This document shows, one piece after another, positions 10,035 through 21,559 of a stretch of DNA of 64,000 nt. A model generated the notes under the pieces. It ran no database searches, was not told the DNA's origin, and was given only the letters and a program-made list of their open reading frames with translations. Location: positions 13,836,511 to 13,900,510 of the forward strand of contig NC_074725.1 in NCBI RefSeq assembly GCF_947242115.1, in the 5' to 3' direction. The translations under genes were made by a program, and so were the position numbers. How positions within the stretch are numbered: position 1 is the stretch's first letter; each line of letters opens with the position of its first letter. This stretch comes from Biomphalaria glabrata. Taxonomy: Eukaryota; Mollusca; Gastropoda; Planorbidae.

Positions 10035-10440
10035 ACAGATGTTGGATGTTACTCCAAAAAAGAAGTAATTATGTCCTATGCATTTCATGTGTCAATCTAG
10101 TCATGCATGTTAATAAACTATAGTTAAGTATCTATATAGATCTAATTTTTTATTGTAAATGTAAACATGTAGGTACTTAGACAAAAAATTCAAAATAAAT
10201 ATATAATAACAGAAACTATCTTCTTATCTTATATATATATAATTACAGACTTTACTTAAAAAAACTATGCATTTCATGTGTCAATCTATTCATGCATGTT
10301 AATAAATGGCTTAAACTCTGCCAAGTCGTTGGTTTTCCTGGCTGATTCAGGCAACCCATTCCATTCTCTAATGGCACTAGGAAAGAAGGAGCACTAACCT
10401 TGTATGAATTTGTTCTAGCATATTCTAGCATATATAGGAG
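10035..10440 (-). mobile_element. LINE family R1 3' end fragments (copy 2, partly duplicated)
   Basis: Two stretches (10035-10125 and 10240-10440) both contain the catgcatgttaataaa block, and the second adds aactctgccaagtcgttggt and tctaatggcactaggaaag. On the minus strand this encodes the FFPS-IREWNGLPESARK polymerase end followed by EFKSLINMHD-like codons. The partial duplication suggests rearrangement or two nested copies. Confidence 0.55.
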
Positions 10441-11110
10441 TATAGACCACTAGGGAAGAATAAAGTTTTAATTTTACTTTTAAGCTGATTTTCCAGTTAC
10501 CTCATGGCAGAGGATGCCAAGCTTAAACAAGTTTTTATCTCTTTTATTGATTCTCCATGGCTCCATCTCTTGTTTTGTTTGACCCTAGGTATTTAAATGA
10601 GTCAACTTCTAATGTTTGGCCCTTCAACAGTATGCAACATCTCTACCACAAACTAGTATTCTCTTTTCTGTACTAATTTTTCATGCCAACTGCTCTAGTT
10701 ACAGCATCCAGTTTTGAAGTAAGATCTTGTACCTGGTCTGCATTTTCTCCAATGAGGTCTATATCATCTACCTACGTGATATTGGAAATAAGCCACCCAT
10801 TTATGGTCAAGCTAGGAGTTAATCCTTCTAGAGTTTCCACCATAATATGCTCCAGAAATAAAAAGAGCTGAAGAGAGAATGCATCCTACGGATGTCCTAA
10901 AACTTTCTTAGATTTGGTTGTTCAGTAGTACTGAGCAATTTGTATTTTAATATAGGACTTTGATAACATCAAAATGTTTTTATCTATGTTGAACCCCCTT
11001 ATCACTTGCCACATGCCATCATGCCAAACCTGGTCAAAAGCCTTTTTGAAGTCTATGAAATTGTGTACCAGTTTCTTTTGGTGTTGAAGACATTTTTTCA
11101 TTTAAATATT
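10441..11110 (-). mobile_element. LINE reverse transcriptase fragment
   Basis: Minus-strand conceptual codons give KKAFDQVWHDGMW, then LEGLTPSLTINGWLISNIT, VDDIDLIGENADQVQDLTSK (the YxDD box with Val in place of Tyr-Ala) and VDSFKYLGSNKTRDGAM. This is the order of motifs in the palm and thumb of RTE-like non-LTR reverse transcriptases. Multiple stops show an old copy, abutting the R1 fragment. Confidence 0.65.
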
Positions 11111-12543
11111 TGTTCAACAGATCTAGATATACTTTAGTGCTATTCAGTATTCAACTAATACACTTATTATCTGGAATCTAAATCTAGACTAGACTGTCAC
11201 TAGATCTAGATATATATATATGTATCTGGAGACTTTTACTTTCATTTCAAGATTCTAATTTGATACTAATTTCTTGTAAGCTTTTCATCTTGCATACTGA
11301 GCTGCCATTTTTTTTAGGCATTGAACAAAATAAAATAAAAAGACTGCATTAAGTTAAATTTGGTTGTCCATTTCCTTTGTTTTGGTATTGGACAGTAGAC
11401 TTTGAAGATTGTTCTCATTGTAATAATTCACCAGCAAAATAATTTTTTTAAGTGCCCTATAAACGGTTTACACTTTAATTGCAGAGAGCCGTGTAGGTAG
11501 CTTTTACTTTGTTGACAAGATTAATAGAGCCTACAATAAGATGGTGTGCAAATGTTTAATTAAGCCTATTGATTCTTTAAAACTTGTTCATGTTTGCAAA
11601 GAAATTTTTTAGTGTACTGCTGTAAGCTTAGTGATGTAGGTGGTGTCAGGTTTTTTTTTTACCCTTGACCTCATATGGAAAATTTTCATTCCTAAAACAT
11701 TATTGTCAAAATTAATTTTTCGATAATGAAACATTTTCAAACCAATATGGCAGTCAATTTGTGAGTTTTCACGATGTGGCCAATAAGTTGAGAATTTTTT
11801 TGTCATTAATATATCATACCTTGAAATTTTAAAGAAAATCATAAGGGGAGAGTCGTTTTCGAAATAAAATTAATATACACATACATACAAGTTGCTTAAG
11901 AATATAGGATATAAAAGAAAAAGTCTCCTTATTTCTTCTTATCTTTTATATACATTACAGAAAGATAATTATGTCCTATAAGTATAAAAAAAATTTAATG
12001 GCATATTATATGAATGTTTTTTTAGTGCTTGCCTCATTTTTTCTTAAGTCCTTTCTACAATAGTTCCCTTTGAAGCTTTAATGTAAATATCTGTGTGGAT
12101 CCAATGTCACCAGTATATGCTATGTGAATAGATTCTGTAAATTTGAATATAAAACAATATTCCTCTTTTACATATTTTCAGCAATTGCATGTATACATGA
12201 CACTTTAACTCACTATCAGGTTTCAATCCATATTATCTAAGAATAGTCAATTAACATTGATTTTAGAGTTAGGTTCTTCACACTATCAATTTACGTTGAA
12301 ATCAAGTATTTTCTTTTTTTTTTTTTCTGAAAGTATAGTTGATTTAATAGAAAGTAAAGATTTATCAAATTTATATTACTGAAAATCATATTAAAAATAA
12401 ACTGCAAATGAATTTTTTAAAGATTTATACAAAACAAATAAAGAAAAAAGAATCTTTTCATTATTACATTATTTCTTCCAAAGCTGTAGAACTATTATGC
12501 CAAAAGTTTTATAACCTTGTTTCTTTTAAATAAATTTATTCAG
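11111..12543. other. Upstream region of the scramblase gene
   Basis: AT-rich DNA with no convincing coding exon. It should hold the promoter and a non-coding first exon of PLSCR, because a splice acceptor (tttattcag) sits directly before the first coding exon. I cannot place either one. Confidence 0.35.
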
Positions 12544-12554
12544 CTTTTTAAACA

Positions 12555-12873
12555 ATGAGCGATAAACCCCCACCTCCAGAGGTTTACCCAGGGCCAACAC
12601 CATATCCTACAGCAGCAGGTCAAGGTTATGTCCCTCCACCTGTAGGTTTTCACCCAGATGTAGCTCCTCCAGCCGCTGGCTATCAGGCAGGTGGCTACCC
12701 TGCAGGGGGAGGCTACCCAACTGGTGGAGGCTACCCTCCCAGCCAGCAGTACCCTGGATATCCAAATCCTCAAGGGGATGTCATTGCAATGCAACCAATG
12801 CCTGGTGGACACCCCAACCCAGGGTATCAACAACCTTCCAGTGATTCAGTGGCTGTGCAACCAATGCCTGGAG
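12555..12873 (+). CDS. PLSCR: PLSCR coding exon 1 (proline-rich tail)
   Basis: ATG lies 11 nt into an exon whose acceptor (tttattcag) ends at 12543. It encodes [18 protein letters not shown] and repeated GGYP units ([20 protein letters not shown]), then two copies of a QPMPGG-containing segment. The donor is G|GTTGGT at 12874, phase 1. Without splicing the frame would stop at 12902 after 115 residues. Confidence 0.88.
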
Positions 12874-15800
12874 GTTGGTACAACTTTGTAGAAGCACATT
12901 AAGTAATAAGATTTTAAAAAAAATGAACTAGTCAGGTAACTGAGTCAAAATGCTTTAGTTATTAGTAGCATTAATGGACAACTAGAACATTGTCTATCAC
13001 ATACAGTCTAAATATATATTTACTAGTCGACCCACAGCATAGCATGCGCCGCTATTTTGCAGGGCCGGCCTTAGGCCACTGCAACCCATGCGACCACAGT
13101 GGGCCACACACTTTCATAGGACACGCGCTAATTCTAGTTGTAAATTATTAAATTAAACCATTTTTTAACTTAAAACAGATTTCCTCTGCCGCCTGATTTA
13201 CAAGGAGCTCCTGGAAATCTCCGGAAATTATTAAAATCTTTTGAAAACTCATACAAATCTCCTGAAATCTATAGACAAAAATTGACATTTTTGAGTATCA
13301 TTCAATATGGAAAACGCCAATACTACGCGTTGTAAAAAAAAAAACGGCATTATGCAATACCCGTAATTGTGGAATCTGGTGAAAGAAGCTAATGAAACTA
13401 ATGAAGAATTACATGAGGTCAACAATTCTCATAGATAGATTGAAACATTCGGTAATTCTTGCTATTGATCATGATCTATGTAGGAAATAGAATAGCAAGG
13501 CTCCTAAAGTAGTTCTGTACGTAGTAAAGAATGAATAAAATGCAAAGACAAATTTATTTTCTAATACAAACTCTAAATTTTCACTTATTATCCGTATCCT
13601 TAACCAAACTTGGCCCCGTAAAATCCGTTTCTCATAGGGCCCCACAACGCTATGTAGTGACAACTGAATACTACTTGTTCTCCCCCCCCCCCTTTTTTTT
13701 TTTTGTGAAACAAAAGAGTGATCTTTTCTTTACTTCTTTGTGTCCAAACTGTTGAGCCATGAAGAGAATTATATATATAGATAAATTTTATTGTGGTGTG
13801 CCAATGTACTCACATTTACTCAGAAATTAGCAGTGATGCTTTTTTAAAAAAACTAAATAGTGACCTTTTTTTTTTATTTCTTTACCAAAAAATGCTATTT
13901 AAAAAATTGATTAATAAACACACATATTTATATATATTTGCAAGTAATTGTTGAGTTATTATTATGATAAGTGTATGAACTTAAGCATATCATTTATTCT
14001 GCTGGTTGAATTTCACTTGTTTTCTGTCTAACTTAAGCTCCTCCAGCTCCAGCTGGTTGGTCACCGAGTCCACAAGCACCACCTGTCAGCTGTCCACCAG
14101 GACTAGAGTATCTCACACAGGTGGATCAGCTCTTGGTCAAACAGAAAATTGAAGCTTTGGAAGGTGAGTCTTTGTTCTGCTTTGTTTCATTTCATGTAAT
14201 TTGAGCAATACAAAATTATATATTGAAAACAACAAAAATAATCAAATAAAAAAAGATCTTATGTGGGTACTATAGTCTTACAATGGAAATATGTATAAAT
14301 AACTCACTTTCTTTCACTTGCATATTTTAAAATGGAACACTTTCTTGGTATTTGCTCATAAGTTTTTTTTTATAAGAATGTATAGATTGCACTCTCCCAG
14401 ACTGAGCACTGCACTATTTTATCTGGTAGATAATTCCCTTAAGCCTGACTATGCTAACAAGGTCTAGTATCTTAAAGGGGCCTGAATTCAGATGATTCCA
14501 AATATTATGCTGAAGGCACAGTTTATTCCTAAAGAAAGTACTAAATAGATGTATGTAGATAGAGAATAATGATTATGTTCTGTTAGAGTAGCCTTGTACA
14601 TATAACTAAAACCTTGCTTGGGAGGTAAATAAAGTCTTTAAAAAAAAAAACACCACCAGCTTACCCAATTTATAAACTTCTAAATAGAAAAATAAGTATG
14701 TGTTTAGTTTTTCTATCAATTCCTAATCTTAAGAGCAGAAGACTGGGCCTTGAATAACACAGACAGTAAATTATCTGAAGCTTGTATCTTACTAGCCAAC
14801 CTTGTAAGTTTGTTTGACTACTACTACTTTATGTTCAATTCAAACATTTGTTTCTCTGAAAGTTTCACTCTTGTTCTACTTCCTACACATCTTTCAACCT
14901 ATTGTAATTCTTTCCATTCTAATACAGACAAACCTGATAGTTGAGTTAACAAAGTCCATTTCTATTTCATTTCAGCTTTCACTGGCTTTGAAACTAACAA
15001 CAAATATGAAGTGAAAAACTCCATGAACCAGAGAGTGTTTATAGCAGTTGAAGGTACTTGATAGCCCCAAGATGAACACATTCAATTTGACCAGACTTAG
15101 CAATAGTTTTGACAAACCTTACATAATATAGAGTCAAGCAAAGTATTGTTGACCTCCTTCATTGGCAGAGTTATTATGGTTCATGTCATTTAGATGCAAT
15201 CCTTGGCATTAGCTATGGTTGGAATGACATTGCCTACTCAGCAATGGCTACTGATTTTTATTCAGGGTTGACTCCTGAACCTTTCAACTTTCCCATGTTT
15301 GGGTGTAGCTCCAAGGTGGCTAACAAACACGAATGCTAATTAATACATTTTTTTTAATGCAGCAAATAAAGAAACTTTTATTAAGTTAGCTAACACATTC
15401 CTCAAGTAAGTTAGCTAACACATTCCTCAAGTAAGTTAGCTAACAGATTCCTCAAGTATGTTAGCTAACAGATTCCTCAAGTAAGCTAGTAAACTTATCT
15501 CTTTCATAAATTAGATAACATATTTCTCTAGAACATATGCTAGCATTTCTCTTCTAAACTTGTATTATGTTTCTCCTTCTGCCAAGACTGTCAAACATTC
15601 TGTCAGAATTTACATTAGTTGTTATCGTACTGTGTAAAGACACAACACAACATTGTTCTTTATGTCATGTCAGTTTTGTTTTGTCATAGCACATATTACT
15701 AATATATTAATATATCATATTATATCACCCTTATCCTCTGCTTTGTCACATTGGATAGATACTTGCTGCTGTACTAGAAATTGTTGTGGGTCAGCTCGAC

Positions 15801-17963
15801 CATTTGACATGAAGATCATGGACAATCATAAGAAAGAGATTATTCACCTGTCCAGACCTCTCCGCTGCAGCACCTGCTGGTGCCCTTGTTGTTTACAGGC
15901 AAGTTAGGTCATGGTTAAAAATGGAAGTGAGTTAAATCAAATTAGAAATAAGTCTTACTCAATTTAGGTTCTAATACCTGTTTTGTTTCCTAGAAACTAA
16001 CTGTTGAGGCTCCAAAAGGGTCTGTGATTGGATATGTTCGTCAAGCGTGGAGTCTTTGTCATCCTAAATACAAGATCAACAATGCTGAAGACCAAACCAT
16101 GCTACGTATTAAAGGGCCATGCTGTCGATGTAATATTTGTGGTGATATAGAGTTTGAGGTACAATTTATAGCACTTTTATTTTTAGACAAATCGAAACAG
16201 TGACAAATTTAAGGTTACAAAGAAATACAATCTCAAACAAAATGTAAAATAAAATTCATATACATTTTTAAATATGTAATTTTACTATGCAATGATGATG
16301 ATGGATAATGGTATTACTCTAGTTACAACACTCCTTCAAGAAAACTGAAAGAAAATGCTTTTCAATTTTTTTTCTTTTCTAAATACAATATAAGGTCTTG
16401 TTGGCTTACTTATGGTGTCATATCTCACATTCCTATGTACTCTAAATTCTATTATCATCATATCCAGTGCCTCTTTACAATTTAAATTTATCTTAGTCTC
16501 ACATTTATCTTAATGAAGTTTGTCTCTCACCTTGAATTCTATAATCCTCATCATGTCAAGTGCCTCACAAATACACACAGAATGAGTTTGATCCATATGC
16601 TTATGTGAGATTGTAATAGTGAAGTTTGTCAATATCATTCTTGTAAATTTTTATTCTGATAGAATTATTGAGCTTCCTAAAACATTATACAGGTTTAATG
16701 GTTAGGTATCTGTCTGTTTTCAGACTGTATACAAGGAATAAACTTTTTTTAATCTGCTTCCAGGTGACCTCCCCTGATGAACAAACTCATGTTGGACAAA
16801 TCACAAAGCAATGGTCTGGCCTGGCTAAAGAAGTGTTCACCGATGCTGATAACTTTGGCGTTACCTTCCCCTTGGACCTGGATGTGAAAACTAAAGCTAC
16901 AGTGTTGGGAGCAGTGTTTCTTATTGTAAGTCTTTGAGAAATTGTGTTTATAGGTCCATGCTTGTACAGTGACACAAAGACTTCATATATTTAGTTAAAA
17001 CAGAGCATTGAAGGCTTTTAATTTTAATCTTTATTATGCTAATTTTCCTTTTTTGACCAAAATTTTCAAGTAAAGTACCCGTTTCAGACCTTTCGATCTA
17101 AAGGGTAGATGATGTAAAGGTTATCTGTTTCTACGGCCAATGATTAACAGGTGCATCATGTGGCAAGCACAATAACCAATCACCTTTACTTTCCCTAACT
17201 AATGTCTGGTACTCTTTAGAAATTGGTGGACTCAGGAGGCTCTAAAATCTGTCATAAAAAAAATCACAGCCTTCACCTAGATCCAAACCTGAGGCCCCTC
17301 AGTTCAGAAGCTAAGTACTTAACTACTCAGCCACCATGCCCCCCCGCTGTGTAGATAAAAAGGGACAAAACATTTTTGCTCTTGTTCTGATACAACAAGT
17401 GAACAAAGTCTTCTCTCTGAGGTCAATTACATTGAGGCAGAGATTCAATTCAATTATTGATTGACCAGGAGTTACTCCAGCAAGCTGTGCAAGTGATAAA
17501 AAGAATAAGGTCAGAGAACTGGGATTAACTGGGACATGAATGGACAGAAAGCAATAATCAGATATATTTTTTTAGATGTTGGGAAATGTCAGGAAGAGAT
17601 AACATCTAGTTTTAAGAGGATTCACTAATGGCTTAGCTATGAAAAGCCAAAAGATTCATTTAGGAAGGAAATCAAAACTGAACTCAGCCTTGTGAATTAA
17701 CTCTTTGAAGATTTAAAAAAAAAAAGATTTGAAAAAAACTTTTTTTCAATCTGCTTTTGATTAGATTTTAGCTTCTAACAATAGAAGTAACAGCTGAAAA
17801 AATTTGTAATTAGAAGTCAAAGGCTTATAGTAAGGGAGACTAATTTCATCTAGTGATGTGGCTATTTTTTAACATGTTTTGAACATTTTCTCTGTAGGAT
17901 TTTATGTACTTTGAACATGACAGCGGAGATGTGAAGGACGAAGCCAAAAGACTGAGAGGCTAA
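12555..17963 (+). CDS. PLSCR: Phospholipid scramblase (PLSCR family), 7 coding exons, complete CDS
   Basis: Coding exons: 12555-12873, 14038-14163, 14976-15053, 15759-15898, 15994-16158, 16764-16925, 17898-17963; 1056 nt, 351 residues, all junction phases agreeing. Scramblases move phospholipids between leaflets in a Ca2+-dependent way, and some also act in the nucleus. Residues 1-125 form a Pro/Gly/Tyr-rich tail. The conserved domain starts at [20 protein letters not shown] and includes [16 protein letters not shown], a palmitoylation-type Cys cluster at residues 211-219 ([13 protein letters not shown]), the Ca2+-binding-like loop [15 protein letters not shown] (about 301-315) and a C-terminal membrane segment ([16 protein letters not shown]). 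Human PLSCR1 is 318 aa; the extra length here is mostly the N-terminal tail. Intron 4 uses a GC donor. The orthologue within PLSCR1-4 cannot be fixed. Confidence 0.95.
13040..13650. repeat. Probable old transposon remnant in PLSCR intron 1
   Basis: A GC-rich left block (gggccggccttaggccactg, cccatgcgaccacagtgggc) and a right block (catagggccccacaacgc) bracket AT-rich DNA. The block pair resembles ends of a non-autonomous DNA transposon, but I cannot show inverted termini. Confidence 0.25.
14038..14163 (+). CDS. PLSCR: PLSCR coding exon 2
   Basis: Acceptor gtctaacttaag; encodes [18 protein letters not shown] then [18 protein letters not shown], the start of the scramblase domain. Donor G|GTGAGTC, phase 1. 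Confidence 0.92.
14976..15053 (+). CDS. PLSCR: PLSCR coding exon 3
   Basis: Acceptor ttctatttcatttcag; encodes [19 protein letters not shown] and VFIAVE, close to vertebrate PLSCR1. Donor G|GTACTT, phase 1. Confidence 0.93.
15382..15490 (+). repeat. 25-bp tandem repeat in PLSCR intron 3
   Basis: Four units of about 25 bp (taagttagctaacacattcc plus tcaag) at 15382, 15407, 15432 and 15457, then a decaying fifth. Units differ by one or two bases. Each contains the palindrome ttagctaa. Confidence 0.85.
15759..15898 (+). CDS. PLSCR: PLSCR coding exon 4 (Cys cluster, GC donor)
   Basis: Acceptor cattggatag; encodes [19 protein letters not shown] and [16 protein letters not shown]. The exon ends CAG|GCAAGT at 15898/15899, a GC donor with an otherwise ideal consensus. 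A GT alternative that keeps the frame is not visible, and the next exon joins in phase 0. Confidence 0.92.
15994..16158 (+). CDS. PLSCR: PLSCR coding exon 5
   Basis: Acceptor ttttgtttcctag; encodes [19 protein letters not shown] and [15 protein letters not shown], 55 codons, phase 0 at both ends. Donor GAG|GTACAA. Confidence 0.93.
16764..16925 (+). CDS. PLSCR: PLSCR coding exon 6 (Ca2+-loop and start of membrane segment)
   Basis: Acceptor ctgcttccag; encodes [20 protein letters not shown], then [20 protein letters not shown] and [11 protein letters not shown]. 54 codons, donor ATT|GTAAGT. Confidence 0.94.
17070..17345 (-). repeat. tRNA-derived SINE, family 1 (copy b), in PLSCR intron 6
   Basis: On the minus strand it starts ggggggcatggtggctgagt (box A type), has a weak box B (ggtttggatctaggtgaag), the body word gagtccaccaatttctaaag and the end gatcgaaaggtctgaaacgg. 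It is more diverged than copies c to e, so probably older. Confidence 0.72.
17898..17963 (+). CDS. PLSCR: PLSCR coding exon 7 (C-terminus)
   Basis: Acceptor ttttctctgtag; encodes [20 protein letters not shown], Gly and TAA at 17961-17963. It completes the C-terminal membrane segment begun in exon 6, with a short charged external tail. Confidence 0.93.
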   Translation, partial: DFMYFEHDSGDVKDEAKRLRG

Positions 17964-18440
17964 ATTTTAATACAGTATGGACACAGGGTACAGTGTAATC
18001 AGTATATCTTTTTTTATTCTACTTGAATTTTATGTATGATGTATTAACATTTTTTTGTATATTTAACCATATTAAAGCCAGCATGCACTGTGGCTTTCTT
18101 TTTACTGTAAACCTTTATACATATTTTTAAAAGTCTTCCTTGAATGTGATTTGTTTATTTTATAGATACATTTGAATATTGTTATAAAGATGTATGTATA
18201 TAATGTAAAAGAAAGAGAAATTGATCATCAAAAAGACATTCACGTCTTTATTTCACATTGGGTTTAAAGTATCTTCTTTTTGTTTGGGGAACAATTCATT
18301 AAATAGTGTAACCACTCACTCGCTTGCCAGAAGACGGATTTAATGAGATCTTAGAATTATTTTATACATATGAATTGTATGCCTTATTTTGGCTCTTTTT
18401 CAAAGAATTTGATGCAATGTTTTTAAGGGTAAAATCATTT

Positions 18441-18446
18441 AATAAA
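18441..18446 (+). promoter_or_regulatory. Candidate PLSCR poly(A) signal
   Basis: AATAAA, 478 nt after the PLSCR stop. A further AATAAA at 23117 followed by an A-run is an alternative if the 3' UTR is very long. Confidence 0.4.
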
Positions 18447-18459
18447 TGATAAGTTGTTG

Positions 18460-20085
18460 TTTTTGTAAGCCCTGTACTGAGATCATTAACTTGTTGACTG
18501 TATTTACCAAATTGATAGTGCATCTTCTCACTACATTCATTTATGAAATGAATGCTATCAGTACCTTGAAATCAAGCAATATTCTATAGATCTCAAGCCA
18601 TGTCTATTTTATTCTTTTTCATTAGTTTCTGTCATGGTCTATTACATTTATCAATTAATCAAATGAATTAATTAAGAAATAAAAAAATTTGAGTCCTATA
18701 TTACAGTCTGAAACAAACAAAATTAAAAAATTAAAAAAACGTGGCAGTAGAGATTTTGTTTTGGTTTCTAATTCATAGATAAAAATAAAATAACATAAAT
18801 AAAAATAGATAAAAATAATAACATTGTTGTATATTTTCAAGTAACTTGTTAGCCATACATGTCTTTGGTTCAATTTCTTTTTGATTAGCCGAATTCCCCA
18901 GAACTTACACAACATTTTGAAATGTATATAAAATGTTAATAGACAACTTATTGTCGAAATATTTTAGATAGATCTACTTAATTATTATTAATTTATTTTA
19001 TTTACCAAATAGTTTACTTAGCATTTATTCACTACTAGTTCTGGTTATTATTTATTTTTGCTTCCTAGGCATTTTTTAACCAAGAAATCTTTAGGTGACA
19101 AGTTTTTTAATAGAAAAAAAAAAGAAAATTTTTTATTTGGGCCAGTACATTGTAATTTAAAATATGTAATATTTATAACAGAAATGTATGTCTCAAAAAT
19201 CACTCTATTTAATGTGATCATTTTATAATCACTTTTTTTGTGAATTAATAAATTATAATGTTCTTGTTTATCAGAAATTAGTTCGATAGTTTTGTGTGAA
19301 TTAGTTGTGCCTAATGGATAACTGCTTAACTCTTTCTCTCCATAATTATTTATCACATTCTGGTGGAATCAACACTGGTATCGCCAGTTAGGAGAGAAAA
19401 AGTTAATAAGTAAAAATTATTTTTTGTTTCTATAATTTTTTTCCATGTTTTTTTTTTTGTTGTTGTTGTTTATTTGCTCAAGATCGATGAATGTTGTGTA
19501 TTAGTTTCATTAATTATTTAGACGAATGTCCAACGGATAAAACCTTATGTCTTAAAATTTTTTCCATATGGAAATTAGAAATAAGTAGTTGTTTTTTTTT
19601 TAAACTTTGTGTATTCAATTTCAAAGAAATAATGAAAATGTAATTTTCAAAAAAAAAAAAAAAATACTCAACAATACATTTTAACCATGCCTGAAAAATC
19701 ATCGCTACAAAATGTGTTTAGTTTCATTAGCTCAGATTCACACATGTTTTTAATATAATAATAATAATAACCTTTGTCTTGCAATATGTGCATTACACCA
19801 AACAAAAAACATTCTAACTATATATATATATGTTTTATATTATGTTAGAAACAATTAAAGCCAATATTGTGTCAGTTTATAACTTTGAGAAGTTTGTATC
19901 TTATGTTGTTTGTGTGTGACTTCTTTCTCCATTTCAGGCATGGAATCAGTTATAGAGCTAATCACATTGGCCAGAAAATTTCTTTAAATGGTCAATACAC
20001 ATATACATTAATATTGAATAAATATTACATTGTTCATTTATGTACCTTCACAGGACTAGAAAAATTGAGCTGAAGAGTTATAAGA

Positions 20086-20089
<4 letters not shown>
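18460..20089. other. Downstream DNA of PLSCR, no gene seen
   Basis: AT-rich with A and T runs; the minus-strand ORFs near 18655-19700 have no motif and follow low-complexity sequence. It may be a distal 3' UTR. Confidence 0.3.

Positions 20090-20147
<58 letters not shown>
20090..20147. repeat. (AT)n microsatellite
   Basis: About 29 uninterrupted AT units. Confidence 0.95.
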
Positions 20148-20149
<2 letters not shown>

Positions 20150-20210
20150 AACTGAATATGTCAACATGTTACAACCTTTAAACCAGCCAGAAAACAGCCT
20201 ATACATACCT

Positions 20211-20681
20211 TGTTGATGTCCAAGAGCTGAGCCGAAGGCTCTTCGAGCTCTAAGTTTGAAAAAAAACTTGTTTGGACGCCAAACAGTAAAAAAAACAAAC
20301 CTGTGAGAACACAGTTCTGTTTGAGAGAGACCCGAGTCAATGCCTATGTAAAACATTGCTGTTTCCAATGCCTTTGGCCCCGACGCATGCTTGGCTGCAC
20401 ATGGCCGAAGACCGAGGGCACTGGGAACTTCCGCCATTTTCCTTCATTGTACCAAGCTAGCTGTGCGGGAACCGCCATTGATGTCCCTTTGAGGAACAGC
20501 GCATGGATGTGGGACGTGTTCGTGGGGACTTTTTTACAACCCCGCCCGTACAATGGGTGGACTTTCGTCTACCCGTGGGCATCCCCACGGGAGTCTTGTG
20601 TTGTTACCCATTTAGCCTAGCCACTTCCTCTAATGGCCGTTTCCACGCGGGCGCCACGATGAGGCAGGGCAATGTGCCCGC
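20211..20681. mobile_element. GC-rich 471-bp retroposed insertion with 14-bp target duplications, unclassified
   Basis: The direct repeat gcctatacatacct at 20197-20210 and 20682-20695 exactly flanks a block much richer in GC than its surroundings. Duplications of this length are typical of LINE-driven retroposition. One end reads, on the minus strand, gagccttcggctcagctctt next to the duplication; the other end (plus strand ggcagggcaatgtgcccgc) is GC-rich. A hairpin-capable stretch (cccgtgggcatccccacggg) lies at 20571-20590. There is no ORF with a recognisable motif. It could be a truncated LINE, a SINE or a retroposed non-coding RNA. Confidence 0.6.
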
Positions 20682-21312
20682 GCCTATACATACCTGATTG
20701 TTGTAAAGTCCATATAGATGTAGAGCTGTTCTAATGAGAAACTAATTGAAATCTGGGAAGTAGACTTTTAATATTTGCGATTTTTGACCTTATTAAGTTC
20801 AAAGATAAATTCTGTTTAAGAAAAAGTAATACTGTTTTTTAAATTGTAGGATTTTGTATTCTATATTCTGAAACTTTACTTTGTTTAAAGTTTTACCTTT
20901 GTGTTAACTTGACTGCTCAATTACCATTGAAAACAACAGCATGTCTGTTTCTATGTTGATGGCTGGATTAATAGATCATCCTTATACTTGAACATTTTGT
21001 TTTGTTTTCGGTAAGCTGCTGCATTTTTTTTTCTCTTCTTCCTGCTAATTTTTGTTGTATTGATTTTCATTAACCATCAACCTTCATTATACACATCAAT
21101 ATTTTGTTAATTTTCTAGTCAAAGTCTTTTTTACAGCCTTGACCTTTACATTGCAGCAGTCTTACCTTCAGGACTGGTTCCTGATGCAGCCAAAAGTCTA
21201 TAGTGCTATAATCCCTGTGTTAGGTATCTCCTTGATAGGAACACATCACATTAGTTTTGATAATATTTGTATCTTTTCTTGTCATTACAATATACAAAGT
21301 ATATGGCTTTTA

Positions 21313-21327
21313 CTATATATATGTATA

Positions 21328-21361
<34 letters not shown>

Positions 21362-21372
21362 CATATATATAT

Positions 21373-21465
<93 letters not shown>
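21313..21465. repeat. Compound (TA)n/(CATA)n microsatellite
   Basis: Alternating TA runs with an inner catacatacatacatacat block. The long ORFs over this stretch (Tyr-Ile repeats) are translation artefacts. Confidence 0.95.
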
Positions 21466-21469
<4 letters not shown>

Positions 21470-21559
21470 GTTACTATACACAATATTCCTTATTTTACTG
21501 ACATTGATTATGTCTACAAGAGAGCCTCCATCTCAGCAGCAAAATGTTGTTGAGCAGTA

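Noticed and set aside
20078-20437. 119-residue minus-strand ORF
   Set aside because: Its C-terminal half is Tyr-Ile from the (AT)n array, and the rest lies in the GC-rich insert without any motif.
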